Counted from the first letter of the stretch, positions 1 to 9,488 are shown. The stretch: 64,000 nucleotides of DNA from Gp1-AA145 sp963757135 (GCA_963757135.1 CAVWQE010000004.1:372001-436000), one strand, 5' to 3'. The notes: a model not told the origin generated them from the sequence alone. Made by a program: numbers and translations.

Positions 1-2824
1 CGACCATCATGATCAGACCCATGAGCGACATGATGTTTAGTGTCGTCCCGCTCAGCAAGAGAATCAGCAGTACGCCCATCAGGCCTGGCGGGATGGCAAA
101 GAGAATGATGAACGGATCGAGAAAGGATTCGAATTGCGCGACGAGAACCAGATACACCAGTGCGATAGAGAGCAGCAGCCCGATCCCGAAGCTGGTGAAC
201 GACGATTGCATGCTCTGAACCGACCCGCGAAGATTAACGCGAACGCCTTCTGGGAGCTTAGCGTCCGACACCAAGTCCTGAATTTTGCTCCGCAACTTCC
301 CCAGGTCTTCATTCTTCGGAGCTACATAGACGTCAATGACACGGCGTAGCTGGTAGTGGTCAACTTCAGTCGGGGTTTCAATCGATTCCACATTGGCCAC
401 CGCGTCCAGGTCAGTTGTCTGCTTGCCATTGGCGGCGCGAATCGGAATTTGTTTCAGGTCATTGAGCGTGGCCACCGCGTTTTCCGGATACTGCACGGTG
501 AGCAAATAATCGTTACCGCTCTTCGGATCAACCCAGTAACTGGGCGCGATCATTCCGTTGGAGGTGAGCGCCGTGATCACGTTGTCCACAACTTCCTTCT
601 GGCTCAGCCCGACCAGGCTGGCGCGTTCACGGTCAATGTTCAAACGCAATGAAGGGTAATCAAGGTCCTGTGGCACCAGGATGTCACCGACCTCCCTAAG
701 GCGGCGAATTCGATTGGCTAAGTGGTGCGCGGTTTCAAACGTTTTGTCCAGATCCATGCCGCTGACTTGCACGTCAATGGGAGCCGGCAGTCCGAGATTC
801 AGGACCGAATCCACCAGGCCGCCGGATTGAAAATATGCGCTGAGTTCGGGCAGGTCGGTACGGAGCGCCGTCCGCACCCGGCTCATGTACTCGTAACTTC
901 CGACCTTGTGTCCTTCCTTCAAACTAACCTGGACAAAAGCAGTGTGGGGCGCGGAGTTTGGCGTGTAGATAGCCGAGAAACCTGGGGTCACGCCGATATT
1001 GGAGACGATCATACCCAATTCATTGGAAGGAACGACTCTGCGAATTTCGTCTTCCACCTGCTTGATATCCTGTTCGGTGATTTCGAGGCGCGTTCCGGAC
1101 GGGGCCTTCAAGTTGATCATGAATTGACCGGCATCGGTTCGCGGGAAGTACGCGAGTCCCAGCAAGGGGTACAAAGAAAAACTGAGAAGCGCAATGCCCA
1201 CCAACCCAACAGTTGTGAGAACGGGCCGGACCAGCGCAAGCGTAAGTGAGCGATCGTACTTTCCCACCATTTTGTCGAACAGCACATTAAACTTCTTCGC
1301 GATATTGCCAAAGCGCGCTCCAATGGCGCCTTCCCCCACTTCCTCGTCGGCTTGGTGTTTCTTCATCAGCTTGGCGCAAAACAGTGGAACAACCGTCATG
1401 GCAACGAAATACGAAGCGAACAACGAGAGCACGACCGCAGTGGCCAATGCTACAAACAGAAACCGGCTGACTCCATAAAGAAAGATCACCGGGAAAAAGA
1501 CGATGGCGGTTGTAATTGTGGCCGCGAGCACCGCAAGCGCAACCTCGTTCCCGCCCTTTTCCGCGGCCACAGCGGGATCCTCTCCCATTTCCAGGTGGCG
1601 GAAAATATTTTCCAGCACCACCACGGAGTTATCAATCAAACGGGAGAACGCCAGCGCGAGGCCCCCGAGGACCATCGTATTTACCGACCCGCCAAGAGAG
1701 CTGATGGCGAGAAACGCCGCCAAAGCCGACAGCGGGATCGAGAGGAAAACCGCGAGAGTAGCTCGCATACTGCCGAGGAAAAGCAGAATCATGAGACCGG
1801 TCAGAATCAGGCCAATAGCCCCCTCGTGCAGAAGGTTCTCGATGGCTTTCTTGACGAAAATCGACTGATCAAAAACCACCTTGGCAACCAATTGTTTGGG
1901 AACGTCAGTTAAGCCTGCGATGGCGTCCTTAATGCCATTCACCACCGAGATCGTGTTGGTATCGCCACCCTGTTTCAGAATTGGTAGATATACCGACGGC
2001 TGTCCGTCCACACGCACAATATTGGTTTGAATCTCATGCGCGTCCATGGCTTTGCCGACATCCTCCACCAGGACGGAGGCCGCTCCGACGGTCTTCAGCG
2101 GCAGCTGATTGATTGCCTTTGCGCTGGGGAGCTGGCTGTTGGTGTAAAGGTTGTAGTCGAATGGACCGATCTTGACGTCGCCGGCAGGTAGAATCAGGTT
2201 GCTGTCATTTACCGTCCGCACCACGTCCATCACGCTGAGCTGGTGCGCTTCCAGCTTTAGCGGATCAACGTAAACCATGATCTGCCGGTACTTACCGCCA
2301 AAGGGCTGCGGCACGGAAGCTCCGGGTACGTTCGCTACCTGGTTGCGCACATCGTACTGGCCGAGATCGCGCAGCCGCGTCTCGTTCAGGCCTTCGCCTT
2401 TCAGGGTGATCAGGCAAACCGGCAAGCTGGATGCGTCAAACTTGAGGACAACGGGCGGCAGTGTACCGGGTGGCAGCTTTCGCAAATCCGCCATCGCCAG
2501 ATTCGAAATCTCGCTCAGGTCGGCGTCGGCATTGGTCCCCGGCTGAAAATAAATCTTAATGAGGCTCACACCCGGTAACGAGCGCGACTCGATATGATCA
2601 ATGTTGCTGCCTAGAGTGAAGAACCGCTCGAAGCGGCCCGTGATATCGGTTTCGATCTGTTCCGGCGGCATACCGGAATAAAATGTCGCAACCACCACAA
2701 CCGGAATGTTGATCGGTGGAAATAAGTCAACCGGCATACGTACCAGCGCGACCGTCCCGACGATTGCAATCATCAAGCAAGCGACAATGATGAAATAGGG
2801 ATGACGAATGGAGAAACCCGACAT
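1..2824 (-). CDS. RND efflux transporter, inner-membrane permease (AcrB/MexB-like), 3' end outside window
   Basis: The reverse strand reads open for about 941 codons from ATG 2822-2824 to the window edge, so the C-terminus is missing. It begins MSGFSIRHPYFIIV, a typical first RND transmembrane helix, followed by the porter-domain signature RMPVDLFPPINIPVV. The TM4 region reads LAFSRLIDNSVVVLEN, with a single Asp where drug-exporting HAE1 pumps often have two; this variant is common in acidobacterial RND proteins as far as I know. The start codon follows directly on the stop of the upstream membrane-fusion gene (TAA then ATG), so the two are surely co-translated. It should form a proton-driven tripartite efflux pump with that adaptor and an outer-membrane protein. 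Substrate cannot be read. Confidence 0.93.
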   Translation of the reverse strand, partial: MSGFSIRHPYFIIVACLMIAIVGTVALVRMPVDLFPPINIPVVVVATFYSGMPPEQIETDITGRFERFFTLGSNIDHIESRSLPGVSLIKIYFQPGTNADADLSEISNLAMADLRKLPPGTLPPVVLKFDASSLPVCLITLKGEGLNETRLRDLGQYDVRNQVANVPGASVPQPFGGKYRQIMVYVDPLKLEAHQLSVMDVVRTVNDSNLILPAGDVKIGPFDYNLYTNSQLPSAKAINQLPLKTVGAASVLVEDVGKAMDAHEIQTNIVRVDGQPSVYLPILKQGGDTNTISVVNGIKDAIAGLTDVPKQLVAKVVFDQSIFVKKAIENLLHEGAIGLILTGLMILLFLGSMRATLAVFLSIPLSALAAFLAISSLGGSVNTMVLGGLALAFSRLIDNSVVVLENIFRHLEMGEDPAVAAEKGGNEVALAVLAATITTAIVFFPVIFLYGVSRFLFVALATAVVLSLFASYFVAMTVVPLFCAKLMKKHQADEEVGEGAIGARFGNIAKKFNVLFDKMVGKYDRSLTLALVRPVLTTVGLVGIALLSFSLYPLLGLAYFPRTDAGQFMINLKAPSGTRLEITEQDIKQVEDEIRRVVPSNELGMIVSNIGVTPGFSAIYTPNSAPHTAFVQVSLKEGHKVGSYEYMSRVRTALRTDLPELSAYFQSGGLVDSVLNLGLPAPIDVQVSGMDLDKTFETAHHLANRIRRLREVGDILVPQDLDYPSLRLNIDRERASLVGLSQKEVVDNVITALTSNGMIAPSYWVDPKSGNDYLLTVQYPENAVATLNDLKQIPIRAANGKQTTDLDAVANVESIETPTEVDHYQLRRVIDVYVAPKNEDLGKLRSKIQDLVSDAKLPEGVRVNLRGSVQSMQSSFTSFGIGLLLSIALVYLVLVAQFESFLDPFIILFAIPPGLMGVLLILLLSGTTLNIMSLMGLIMMV

Positions 2825-4057
2825 TTAGAAACCATCCTGATTTTTTGCGGTAACGACTTGCGGCACAACCCTGTCTCCAGCGCGGAACTGATTTTGCGAT
2901 CCTACGATCACACGTTCATTGGGCATGATTCCGGACAATATTTCGACTCGATCCGGCTCCTCCAGCCCCAACTGCACCTCCCGTTCCTCGACCTGATTAC
3001 GTGCGTTCACCACCAACACCGAAGTTTGCGAACCGCTGTGGTGAACGGCCTGCACCGGGACAACTAGCGCCCCGTTCTTGTTGGACAAGGTGAGAGTCAC
3101 ATCGGCGTACATCCCGGACACGATGCTGCTGTTCTTGTTCGGAACATCAACTTCCGTGTGCATGGTTCGGGTCTCCTGATTCAGGTCGTCAGAAAAGCGC
3201 GCGACTTTGCCGACGAAATCCCGGTTCAGGGCAGCCACGTGGACCTTGACGCTGGTGCCGAGGCGTATTGACGGGACCGCCGATTCCGGTACCGGGAGAG
3301 TCAAGCGGAATAGATCGGTTTCCGCCACGCTGACCACCGGCAATGCCTGCGTGTTGGAACTTGTTCCCGCCTGTACCAGGGCGCCGGTGTCAACCAGGCG
3401 TTCGGTCACAACGCCATTGAAGGGAGCCACGATCTTTGTGTAGTCGCTCATGGCCCCGAGCTGCTTTTGCTCAGCGACTGCGACATCCATCTGGTTTTGG
3501 GCTTCAGATAGTGCCGCTTCGTCGGCGGAAATCTGGGCCTCGCCTTCCTTGTCCTTGGCCATGGCGTCATCAAGTTCCTGCTCGGCAATCAACCCAGGGC
3601 GCGCCGCCGAGGCCTGTTTAAGACGCGTGTAGTCGAGATGGGTCGCGGCATGCAGCGACTCGGCGCGGTTCAAGTCACTTTGCGCACGGCGGATCGCATC
3701 TTTGGCGCGCCGGACGGACGCGTCCGCACCCTGAACCTGTGCGCTGAGTTCCGGCACCTCCAGCACAGCCAGCGTTTGACCGGCCGTGATGTGGTCGCCG
3801 ACATCTACATAAATCTTGCGAATGTAGCCTGCGATCTTGGCATGTACTTCAACATCCTGGAATGGGCGGAACTCCCCTGAAAGAGTCAGGAGATTGGAAA
3901 TCGGCTTGCGCGTTGCAAGCACGACCGGTGCGGTTTCAGGCAATGGAGTTTCACGCTGATTCGCCCGAACTCGGTGTCCGCTAAACAAGTACCAGGCCAA
4001 GCCCACAATCGTCAACGCTATAGCTCCAAAGACATAAAGCTTGCGATCATTTTTCAT
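2825..4057 (-). CDS. RND efflux periplasmic adaptor (membrane-fusion protein, HlyD/AcrA family)
   Basis: 410 residues. An N-terminal membrane anchor (about residues 9-26) is followed by a lipoyl-like half (VEVHAKIAGYIRKIYVDVGD), an Ala/Glu-rich coiled-coil hairpin (about 115-200), the second lipoyl half and a beta-barrel region ending near residue 400. This is the usual order in adaptors that bridge an RND permease to the outer membrane. ATG at 4055-4057 is preceded by CAGGAAT about 8 nt upstream. The stop abuts the permease start, so the order is adaptor then permease in one transcript. No regulator gene is adjacent. Confidence 0.95.
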   Translation of the reverse strand: MKNDRKLYVFGAIALTIVGLAWYLFSGHRVRANQRETPLPETAPVVLATRKPISNLLTLSGEFRPFQDVEVHAKIAGYIRKIYVDVGDHITAGQTLAVLEVPELSAQVQGADASVRRAKDAIRRAQSDLNRAESLHAATHLDYTRLKQASAARPGLIAEQELDDAMAKDKEGEAQISADEAALSEAQNQMDVAVAEQKQLGAMSDYTKIVAPFNGVVTERLVDTGALVQAGTSSNTQALPVVSVAETDLFRLTLPVPESAVPSIRLGTSVKVHVAALNRDFVGKVARFSDDLNQETRTMHTEVDVPNKNSSIVSGMYADVTLTLSNKNGALVVPVQAVHHSGSQTSVLVVNARNQVEEREVQLGLEEPDRVEILSGIMPNERVIVGSQNQFRAGDRVVPQVVTAKNQDGF

Positions 4058-4201
4058 TTGTCATTCCTGAACTGGAGTAAATAAATAGAGTCCGCCACTC
4101 GTAGGAGCGAACGCGCCCACCTATCGACCAATGCGAGGTTCGAACCAATCGTGTTATTCCGAGGTCCGGGCCTTCAGAGCTTCCAAGTTTTTGGTGAGAA
4201 T

Positions 4202-4531
4202 TTAACTGGCAGGAGGAGGACGATTATGAAGGGATTCGCAATGCGGACGTTCGTAAAGCGGATCTGAAATCTCGACATTGGCTGCCGATTCAGAACTCCA
4301 GAGAATCGCAAATGTCGCCGTTGGCGGGCCCCAGTTCGCGGCGTCGTTGTCGCGATGCTGGACTTTGGCGGAAACCACCCCGGAGTGGGCCGTCGGAGTG
4401 TTGAATATTTGGTCTTCGAAGAGGCGGCTCGCCAGTGACAGCGTGATCGCAAACGCCGCAACCAGAATGAGAACGCCGCGCCAACTTAGAAAGCGCCGTT
4501 CGGCCAGGTGGTTTTCTGCAACCAGCGGCAT
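4202..4531 (-). CDS. small single-pass membrane protein of unknown function
   Basis: About 109 residues from ATG 4529-4531; a TTG eight codons upstream (4553-4555) is an alternative start. One hydrophobic segment (WRGVLILVAAFAITLSL) near residues 18-35 is followed by a hydrophilic, His/Pro-rich tail with no recognisable domain. It lies about 145 bases upstream of the efflux adaptor on the same strand and may be part of that transcription unit. I do not recognise the family. Coding status is inferred from the open frame, the clear membrane segment and its position. Confidence 0.55.
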   Translation of the reverse strand: MPLVAENHLAERRFLSWRGVLILVAAFAITLSLASRLFEDQIFNTPTAHSGVVSAKVQHRDNDAANWGPPTATFAILWSSESAANVEISDPLYERPHCESLHNRPPPAS

Positions 4532-4740
4532 AGTGATGTATTCAGTGTGTGACAATTAATCCAAATTATACCGTACCGCGGCAAGCAGGATTCGGGTATT
4601 GACAGATCGAGTGCTCACCGCTTTCTGAAGTTAGATGTCCTCTTGCGCAAGCAGGGCTGTATCCCGTTCCTCCAATCGCAAGTTCCGCAAGAAGATCGGC
4701 GCGGCAAAAGCCGCGCCGAAGTAGCTGACCGAACATCGAA

Positions 4741-6780
4741 TTACGGTAGGTAGTACCGAATCGAGGTCCAAATCATGTTGTCGACTGCTTTCGGCGCAAT
4801 CCCAGAAGCTCCGGCCACATTGCCGTTTCCGGACCAGCCGTACTTCTCAAAGTACGAGTACTGCAGGCCGAGACGGAAGCCACCTTTGGGTCCGTTGTAG
4901 AACTTGTACCAGAACCCGAGCGTGCCTTCCCCGATCAGGCGTGTGTCGCCGGCGCAACTCCCACCCGAATTGGGCGTGAATGGAGCTGATGCCGGTGGGA
5001 ACTGACCCAAAGCGTTCGACGGGGGAAGCTCTTTTTGGCAACCGCTGTTGGTGGCAAACGGTGAACCGTATCCGCCGATGCCCGTCGTCGAAATCTTGGT
5101 GCTGGTTGTGGCGGGAATTCCAGTCGGCGCGGCGGGGTTGGCTGGAATGGCCGGGGTCTTGGTAACTGTGATTGAGTCGTATCCGGTGTAGGCAGCGCGG
5201 GCGCCATACTCGCCGCCTGCGTAAGCGTACGCGTCCCACTTGCTGGTGTGGAGTTCCAGGCCGGAAAGCCCGTGGGCTGTACGAATCAGTGCTTCGGTTC
5301 CATTCGGACGGAACGTGAGATCTGCAATCTGCGCCGATCCGTAGCGGCCAACGCCGTCGCCAGCAAGTCCCTGGAAAGCAAATTCGAGCTTCTTGGGCAC
5401 GATGGGCAGACGGAAATTAGCACCGAAACCGCCGCCGCTCCGAGCGTCATTAAAGGCGCCGACAGCGCTGGGAGTGGTGGTCCCGTCCACCGGGCAACCG
5501 ATGGTCGTCGGTACCGCCGGAATAACTGTATCGGCGGCATTGGTTCCGACCACACCGCAGGGGTAAACCCGGTTGCGGAACTCGCTGAAGATCCCGAACA
5601 CTTCGTAATGACCCCAGCCTGGATCAATCGCTGCCTTCACGATGATGTCTGGCGCCTTGTTAATGGTGTAGCCTGAGGTATCGGCAAAGTTAAATAATCC
5701 TCCACCCGCACCAGGCGCATTCAGGAATGTGTTCCCGCCGGTTGCCGTTGTAACTCCCGCAAGATTCGTTGCTATCGAGGAGAAACCTCGTCCACCGACA
5801 GTAGCCTGTGGGCCTTCAACGGCAACACCTAAAGCGAACTTGCCGCCGAAATCCTGAACCAAACGCAATCCGTATTGGCGCGCCCAGCTGAAGCCGACGT
5901 TATACTGCGGATCGATCGTGAGTGGCGGAAGCTCTTGTCGGTTCTGGATCCCTTTTTTATCTTCCGTCACCAGCGACCACATCTGGCCGGCAGTGACACT
6001 CAAGCCACTCTTGAACGCCGCCTGCCCGTAGATCACGCGCTGACGCATCACATAGCTATTGCTTTGCCGGTTGTTTGATGTAACGCCGGTGCCCAGCCAG
6101 TCAGCTTCCCAGTAGCCGGTCAGTTTCGTATCACCTACCTTGCTCTCGCCGAGCAGGCTAAGACGGCTCTGCCGCGCGGTTAGGTTCATCTCTCCGACCT
6201 TGGACAGAGCGTTCGCCGTGTACGGAATCCCGGTAAAGGGCGTATTGATGTCCGAGGCAGCGGCTCTTGTACGATTGACCGTTTCAGCCGCCACGAATCC
6301 TCCCGGAGTAATGGTGATGCCTTTATAACGGATGGCAACCGGGCTTCCCAGTTCCTGAATGGTTTTTTGAGTTTCCTGCAACGTGAGGGCGGAATTGGTG
6401 TTATTAGCCTTCAGGTCAGTAACATCGGTCTTCAAAGACGAAACATCCTGCGCCTGTTGGGCAGACTGCGAAGCCGCCGATTCCGCTTTCGACTCCGCCT
6501 GAGCCGCGGCAGCCTGACTCTGGTCGAGTTTCTGTTCAAGCCGCTGAACCTGGTTATTGCTACCCTGTATTTGCTCAGTCAGTTGCTTAATCTGGCCTTG
6601 CTGGGCTTCGATGGTTTCTCTCAGTTCCTTGATCTGATTGCTTAGCTCGTCGCCGGTGGTATGAGCTGTTCGTGTTGATTTTCTTGCCGTAGTTCGAGAA
6701 CTGCCGGTGCTCTGTTGAGCATGCACCGAAACCACACCGATAAGGACTAGAAACAGCACCAACGCTGTCGCTTGCTTCAT
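4741..6780 (-). CDS. porin-like outer-membrane beta-barrel protein with N-terminal coiled coil
   Basis: 679 residues from ATG 6778-6780, chosen because AGGAGAT lies just upstream and the N-terminus is then a clean signal peptide (MKQATALVLFLVLIGVVSVHAQ). Residues about 40-130 form a Gln/Glu/Ala-rich coiled coil, and the rest is Gly/aromatic-rich with alternating strands, ending in an aromatic-containing strand (SIRYYLP). This is the layout of DcaP-like and other acidobacterial porins in which a periplasmic coiled coil precedes the barrel. A Cys-containing extracellular stretch near the C-terminus (NSGCQKE to GGSCAG) may be a disulfide loop. It may supply the outer-membrane route for the RND system just downstream, but that is only proximity. 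Confidence 0.8.
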   Translation of the reverse strand: MKQATALVLFLVLIGVVSVHAQQSTGSSRTTARKSTRTAHTTGDELSNQIKELRETIEAQQGQIKQLTEQIQGSNNQVQRLEQKLDQSQAAAAQAESKAESAASQSAQQAQDVSSLKTDVTDLKANNTNSALTLQETQKTIQELGSPVAIRYKGITITPGGFVAAETVNRTRAAASDINTPFTGIPYTANALSKVGEMNLTARQSRLSLLGESKVGDTKLTGYWEADWLGTGVTSNNRQSNSYVMRQRVIYGQAAFKSGLSVTAGQMWSLVTEDKKGIQNRQELPPLTIDPQYNVGFSWARQYGLRLVQDFGGKFALGVAVEGPQATVGGRGFSSIATNLAGVTTATGGNTFLNAPGAGGGLFNFADTSGYTINKAPDIIVKAAIDPGWGHYEVFGIFSEFRNRVYPCGVVGTNAADTVIPAVPTTIGCPVDGTTTPSAVGAFNDARSGGGFGANFRLPIVPKKLEFAFQGLAGDGVGRYGSAQIADLTFRPNGTEALIRTAHGLSGLELHTSKWDAYAYAGGEYGARAAYTGYDSITVTKTPAIPANPAAPTGIPATTSTKISTTGIGGYGSPFATNSGCQKELPPSNALGQFPPASAPFTPNSGGSCAGDTRLIGEGTLGFWYKFYNGPKGGFRLGLQYSYFEKYGWSGNGNVAGASGIAPKAVDNMIWTSIRYYLP

Positions 6781-7381
6781 CTCAGATCTCCTGAAGAATA
6801 GATTAAGGTTTGCTGCCCTACGAAGTTGGCAGTTCACATGAACTGTACGCATGATTCGTGTCGTTCCGTTTCAAAACGCTCTCCTTCAAGGGTCGCTTGC
6901 ATTACTCGAGACCTGTCGTGCCATAGCTCAAACTACGGCCTTGAGGAAAACTAGAATGCACCGCCGTCAGCGTTGAACGGAAGAGTTAGCCTACACACAA
7001 TCTGTGCCGTTGATGTTTAAAATTCAATGAATTTAAGGTGACAGTTTGGTTAAGCAACAATCAATGCCCGCACTGTCATTGGCTTTCAGCCTTATAGAAT
7101 CATCATCAAGATGCTGCCGTTGACGAGAGTGGAACATCATTCGCTAAGCAACAGCCATTGGCTGTCTATAGCCCTCACTGATGCGGAAGTCTTTCGTTGA
7201 GTAGTACCGCAAGCTTACGAGTCGACGACCCTATCCAATCATTCTGTTAGAACCGTGGCAAGGAATTGCCGTTCATCCGACGCTTGCTCACGTCTCTGCT
7301 ATTCGTTCCATTTGCCTTTCTATCAGATTTTGACAGTGTGCCAGATACAGTCCATCTCCTAGCCTCAACGGTGAGCTTCGA
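6781..7381. other. 600-base non-coding gap at left edge of the accessory island
   Basis: No convincing gene on either strand. It contains isolated half-sites of the palindrome found further into the island: TGACAG at 7039-7044, CTGTCA at 7073-7078 and TGACAG at 7331-7336. The last is about 45 bases before the DUF2490 gene and has a poor partner (CTATCA, 5-base spacer). It probably carries the divergent promoters of the porin and of the 7382 gene. Confidence 0.5.
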
Positions 7382-8083
7382 ATGGCCAAAACTCAGATGA
7401 GATTTGGGATGGGGGCGGTTCTTGCGGCTCTTGCCTGCACTCCAGTCCATGCTCAAGACACGCAATTTCTCCCCGAAATAGATGCCCACCTCAAACTGAA
7501 CTCCGACTTCCGAGTTTACGTCCAGGCCAAGGACGATCGGGAAGGCGGTGATCCGCAGCAATTTACATTTGGTCCGAGTGTTCAGTTTTACCTGAAGCCA
7601 TTGTTAAGACTAAAAAATATAACCCTCTTTGATCTCGATGAGGCAAAACAGCGACCATTAGTCCTTGAGGGAGGATACCGAATCGTTTCAGCGCCAAATA
7701 CGCCGGCCGAAAACCGTTTGTTGCAAGCAGTGACTTTTCATCTTCCATTGGTGGCCGCGATTCTACTCACGGACCGGAATCGCGCGGACCTCGATTGGAA
7801 GGCTGGCACGTTCACTTGGCGCTACCGAAATAAATTGATGCTGCAACGCACCTTCCCAATCTCCTCGTATCACCTCATCCCTTATCTTGCCGCGGAGCCG
7901 TTTTACGAGAGTCAATATAGCAAGTGGAGCACGACAGATCTGTATGCTGGCTGTTTATTCCCGATGGGTAAGACTGCCCAATTTGATCTCTACTATGAAC
8001 ACGAGAACAATACCGGCAAGAGTCCCAATCGTCAGGACAATTTCGTCGGGGTCGCTCTTCGCCTCCATTTTTCTTCGGAATGA
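7382..8083 (+). CDS. DUF2490-like outer-membrane protein
   Basis: 233 residues with a signal peptide ending ...ALACTPVHAQ. The remainder alternates hydrophobic and polar residues in beta-barrel style. The C-terminal pattern DLYYEHENNTGKSPNRQDNFVGVALRLHF resembles the end of DUF2490 proteins, where a Tyr-rich strand, an Asn-Thr-Gly turn and a final aromatic strand recur. Start ATG 7382 is weakly supported; ATG 7397 gives a tighter signal peptide. It stands alone in its transcription unit. Function is unknown; an outer-membrane location is inferred. Confidence 0.75.
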   Translation: MAKTQMRFGMGAVLAALACTPVHAQDTQFLPEIDAHLKLNSDFRVYVQAKDDREGGDPQQFTFGPSVQFYLKPLLRLKNITLFDLDEAKQRPLVLEGGYRIVSAPNTPAENRLLQAVTFHLPLVAAILLTDRNRADLDWKAGTFTWRYRNKLMLQRTFPISSYHLIPYLAAEPFYESQYSKWSTTDLYAGCLFPMGKTAQFDLYYEHENNTGKSPNRQDNFVGVALRLHFSSE

Positions 8084-8386
8084 TCTGAACCCTGGCGTTG
8101 CCTTCGCCGAATAGAACGCAGGCTTGCCGAACACAAGCAGCGCGATAGCGAGTCCCGCCAGTGCCGCAAATATAACTGCGCAGTCCTGGAGAAAAAGTTG
8201 AGGACTACATAAATCAGGTCGGCGCGAGACCGCAACTTCTATGATCGTAAAAACGGCCCGACGTTTAGCGGCGACAAGTATTGCTTCAGGGCAACGACCA
8301 CGCCGACTCTGCGATGAGAAACTTTTACATTTGAGTTCAGCAACGTTTCGCTGAACTTGGAGTTCATTAGATTCTAGGGGGCCTGC
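8084..8386. other. non-coding gap before receiver gene
   Basis: About 300 bases without a supported gene. A long antisense frame covers it but has no recognisable product and overlaps two better-supported genes. It presumably holds the terminator of the DUF2490 gene and the promoter of the receiver gene at 8387. No clear operator palindrome is seen here. Confidence 0.4.
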
Positions 8387-8782
8387 TTGGACCCAATCCG
8401 CATTCTGCTGGTAGATGATTTTGAGCCGTGGCGGCAGTACGTTCGCTCCCTGCTGCAGACCAGAGCGGAATTTTGTGTGGTGGCAGAAGTAAGTGATGGG
8501 TTGGCAGCAGTTCAAAAAGCCCAAGAACTGACCCCGGACTTGATCTTGCTGGACATTGGCCTGCCGGGCTTGGATGGAATGAAAGCTGCAAATTGCATCC
8601 GCCAAGTCGCCCCCGAGGCAAGAATCATCTTCGTATCTAACAATAGCGATACCGAGATGAGGCAAGCAGCTTTGAGATCTGAGGCAAAAGGATATGTGCT
8701 GAAGGCCAATGCTGCTAAGGAACTCTTACCCGTTATTGATGCTGCTATGAGCGACAGAACGAGCCGCTCAGGTGCCGAATGA
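8387..8782 (+). CDS. receiver-only response regulator (CheY-like, NarL-type receiver, no output domain)
   Basis: 131 residues, all receiver. The acidic pair is D10-D11 (ILLVDDFEPW), the phosphoacceptor is D56 (LILLDIGLP), and the conserved Lys is K106 (GYVLK). The receiver resembles NarL/FixJ regulators, but the protein stops right after the last helix, with no helix-turn-helix. The start is TTG at 8387, supported by AGGGGG six bases upstream. It is one of four similar receiver-only genes in the island. It could act by protein-protein contact or as a phosphate sink for the sensor kinase at 12064-14313. The tail SDRTSRSGAE looks abrupt, so loss of an ancestral C-terminal domain is possible. 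Confidence 0.88.
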   Translation: MDPIRILLVDDFEPWRQYVRSLLQTRAEFCVVAEVSDGLAAVQKAQELTPDLILLDIGLPGLDGMKAANCIRQVAPEARIIFVSNNSDTEMRQAALRSEAKGYVLKANAAKELLPVIDAAMSDRTSRSGAE

Positions 8783-9088
8783 TCGGCTGCTTTCATCAGC
8801 GGAACTGGCATCCATGAGTTTTTCGCTTTCCTCCTGACCAATTGCAAACTCCGTGAAAGCGCAATTGAAGCACACAAGCAGAGAAGCGGAAACCCACGGT
8901 TTTTGAGCGGTCTAAATCGTTCATTCCAGGAAGCGAACTACGACTTCTGCGGGAAAGGTGCTTTGGTTATTCGATTGGCACGATTTACCGACTCTGTTGG
9001 CCTCCAGAAGTTCTTGTGGACATGCTGTCACTGATCGTAGTCGCCGTGATTTCGTCAACTACCTTGGCGTGCGTTTAGAATTTAGGGC
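8783..9088. other. non-coding gap, possible decayed tail of the receiver gene
   Basis: About 300 bases. One shifted frame stays open for roughly 80 codons from about 8800 (FISGTGIHEFFAF...) and could be the degraded continuation of the receiver gene, because related regulators often carry a further domain after the phrase 'RFVSS-G'. The resemblance is too weak to call. No operator site is seen. Confidence 0.3.
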
Positions 9089-9325
9089 GTGGCTCTCAAC
9101 CTTGGGAAAGCGGATCGAATATTGCGATTGGTAGTCGGCTTTGCTGTCGGCGCAACGGGAATCATAATCAGTGGCCATCCGATCCTCGGACGCTTGACCG
9201 GCGGACTGGGAGCACTGGTGATACTCAGCGCAGGTTGTGGTACGTGACTTGTTTACAGAGTGCTCGGTCTGAGCACCCGGCTCCGCGATAAAACTTCATC
9301 GCAGCCCTCCGTGAGGCTTCCATAA
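9089..9325 (+). pseudogene. DUF2892 (YgaP-like) small membrane protein with in-frame TGA at the conserved Cys: nonsense-mutated gene or selenoprotein
   Basis: From GTG 9089 the frame reads ALNLGKADRILRLVVGF, a Gly-rich membrane helix and LVILSAGCGT, then TGA at 9245-9247, then LVYRVLGLSTRLRDK, ending at TAA 9323-9325 (78 residues if TGA is read through). DUF2892 proteins typically end LLTG-x-G-x-CP-x-Y-x-LLG-x-x-T. The TGA falls exactly on that conserved Cys and homology continues in the same frame after it, so there is no frameshift. Twelve bases after TGA is a perfect 6-bp hairpin with loop GGTCT (9260-9276). Known of the family: two-helix membrane proteins, often beside rhodaneses. Either a Cys-to-stop mutation or a selenocysteine codon explains this. 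The ribosome-binding site is poor (AGGG too close to GTG), which favours decay. Confidence 0.7.
9260..9276 (+). promoter_or_regulatory. SECIS-like hairpin downstream of in-frame TGA
   Basis: GTGCTC-GGTCT-GAGCAC: a perfect six-base-pair stem with a five-base loop beginning GG. It starts 12 bases after the TGA at 9245-9247, so the first loop G is 18 bases downstream. Bacterial SECIS elements, for example in E. coli fdhF, have a similar distance and a GGUCU apical loop. Caution: the same bases encode V-L-G-L-S-T, a conserved stretch of DUF2892, so the hairpin could be a by-product of coding. Confidence 0.4.
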
Positions 9326-9391
9326 TTGGCGATAAATCGCTCTATAGCACTCTTTAATTGTGTGCTGCAGGATTCCACTGGTGCTCTCTCC

Positions 9392-9407
9392 CTGTAACTG
9401 TTGACAG
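9392..9407. promoter_or_regulatory. island operator palindrome (one mismatch)
   Basis: CTGTaA-CTGT-TGACAG matches the island palindrome CTGTCA-N4-TGACAG with one mismatch. It lies about 80 bases before the start of the small gene at 9489. The second half contains TTGACA, so it may also overlap a -35 box. Confidence 0.55.
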
Positions 9408-9488
9408 GTGTCCGACGTCCTACACTCGGTTACTTGTTCAGGGCGCGATCTAGCAACTCCCGCCGATTATTCGGAGAATGAGGTGAGA

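Noticed and set aside
7955..8665. 236-codon antisense frame overlapping the DUF2490 and receiver genes
   Set aside because: No recognisable domain, and it overlaps two genes with clear protein families on the other strand.
8800..9041. Open frame after the 8387 receiver as a lost C-terminal domain
   Set aside because: Only a few residues resemble the expected linker; no domain match can be defended.
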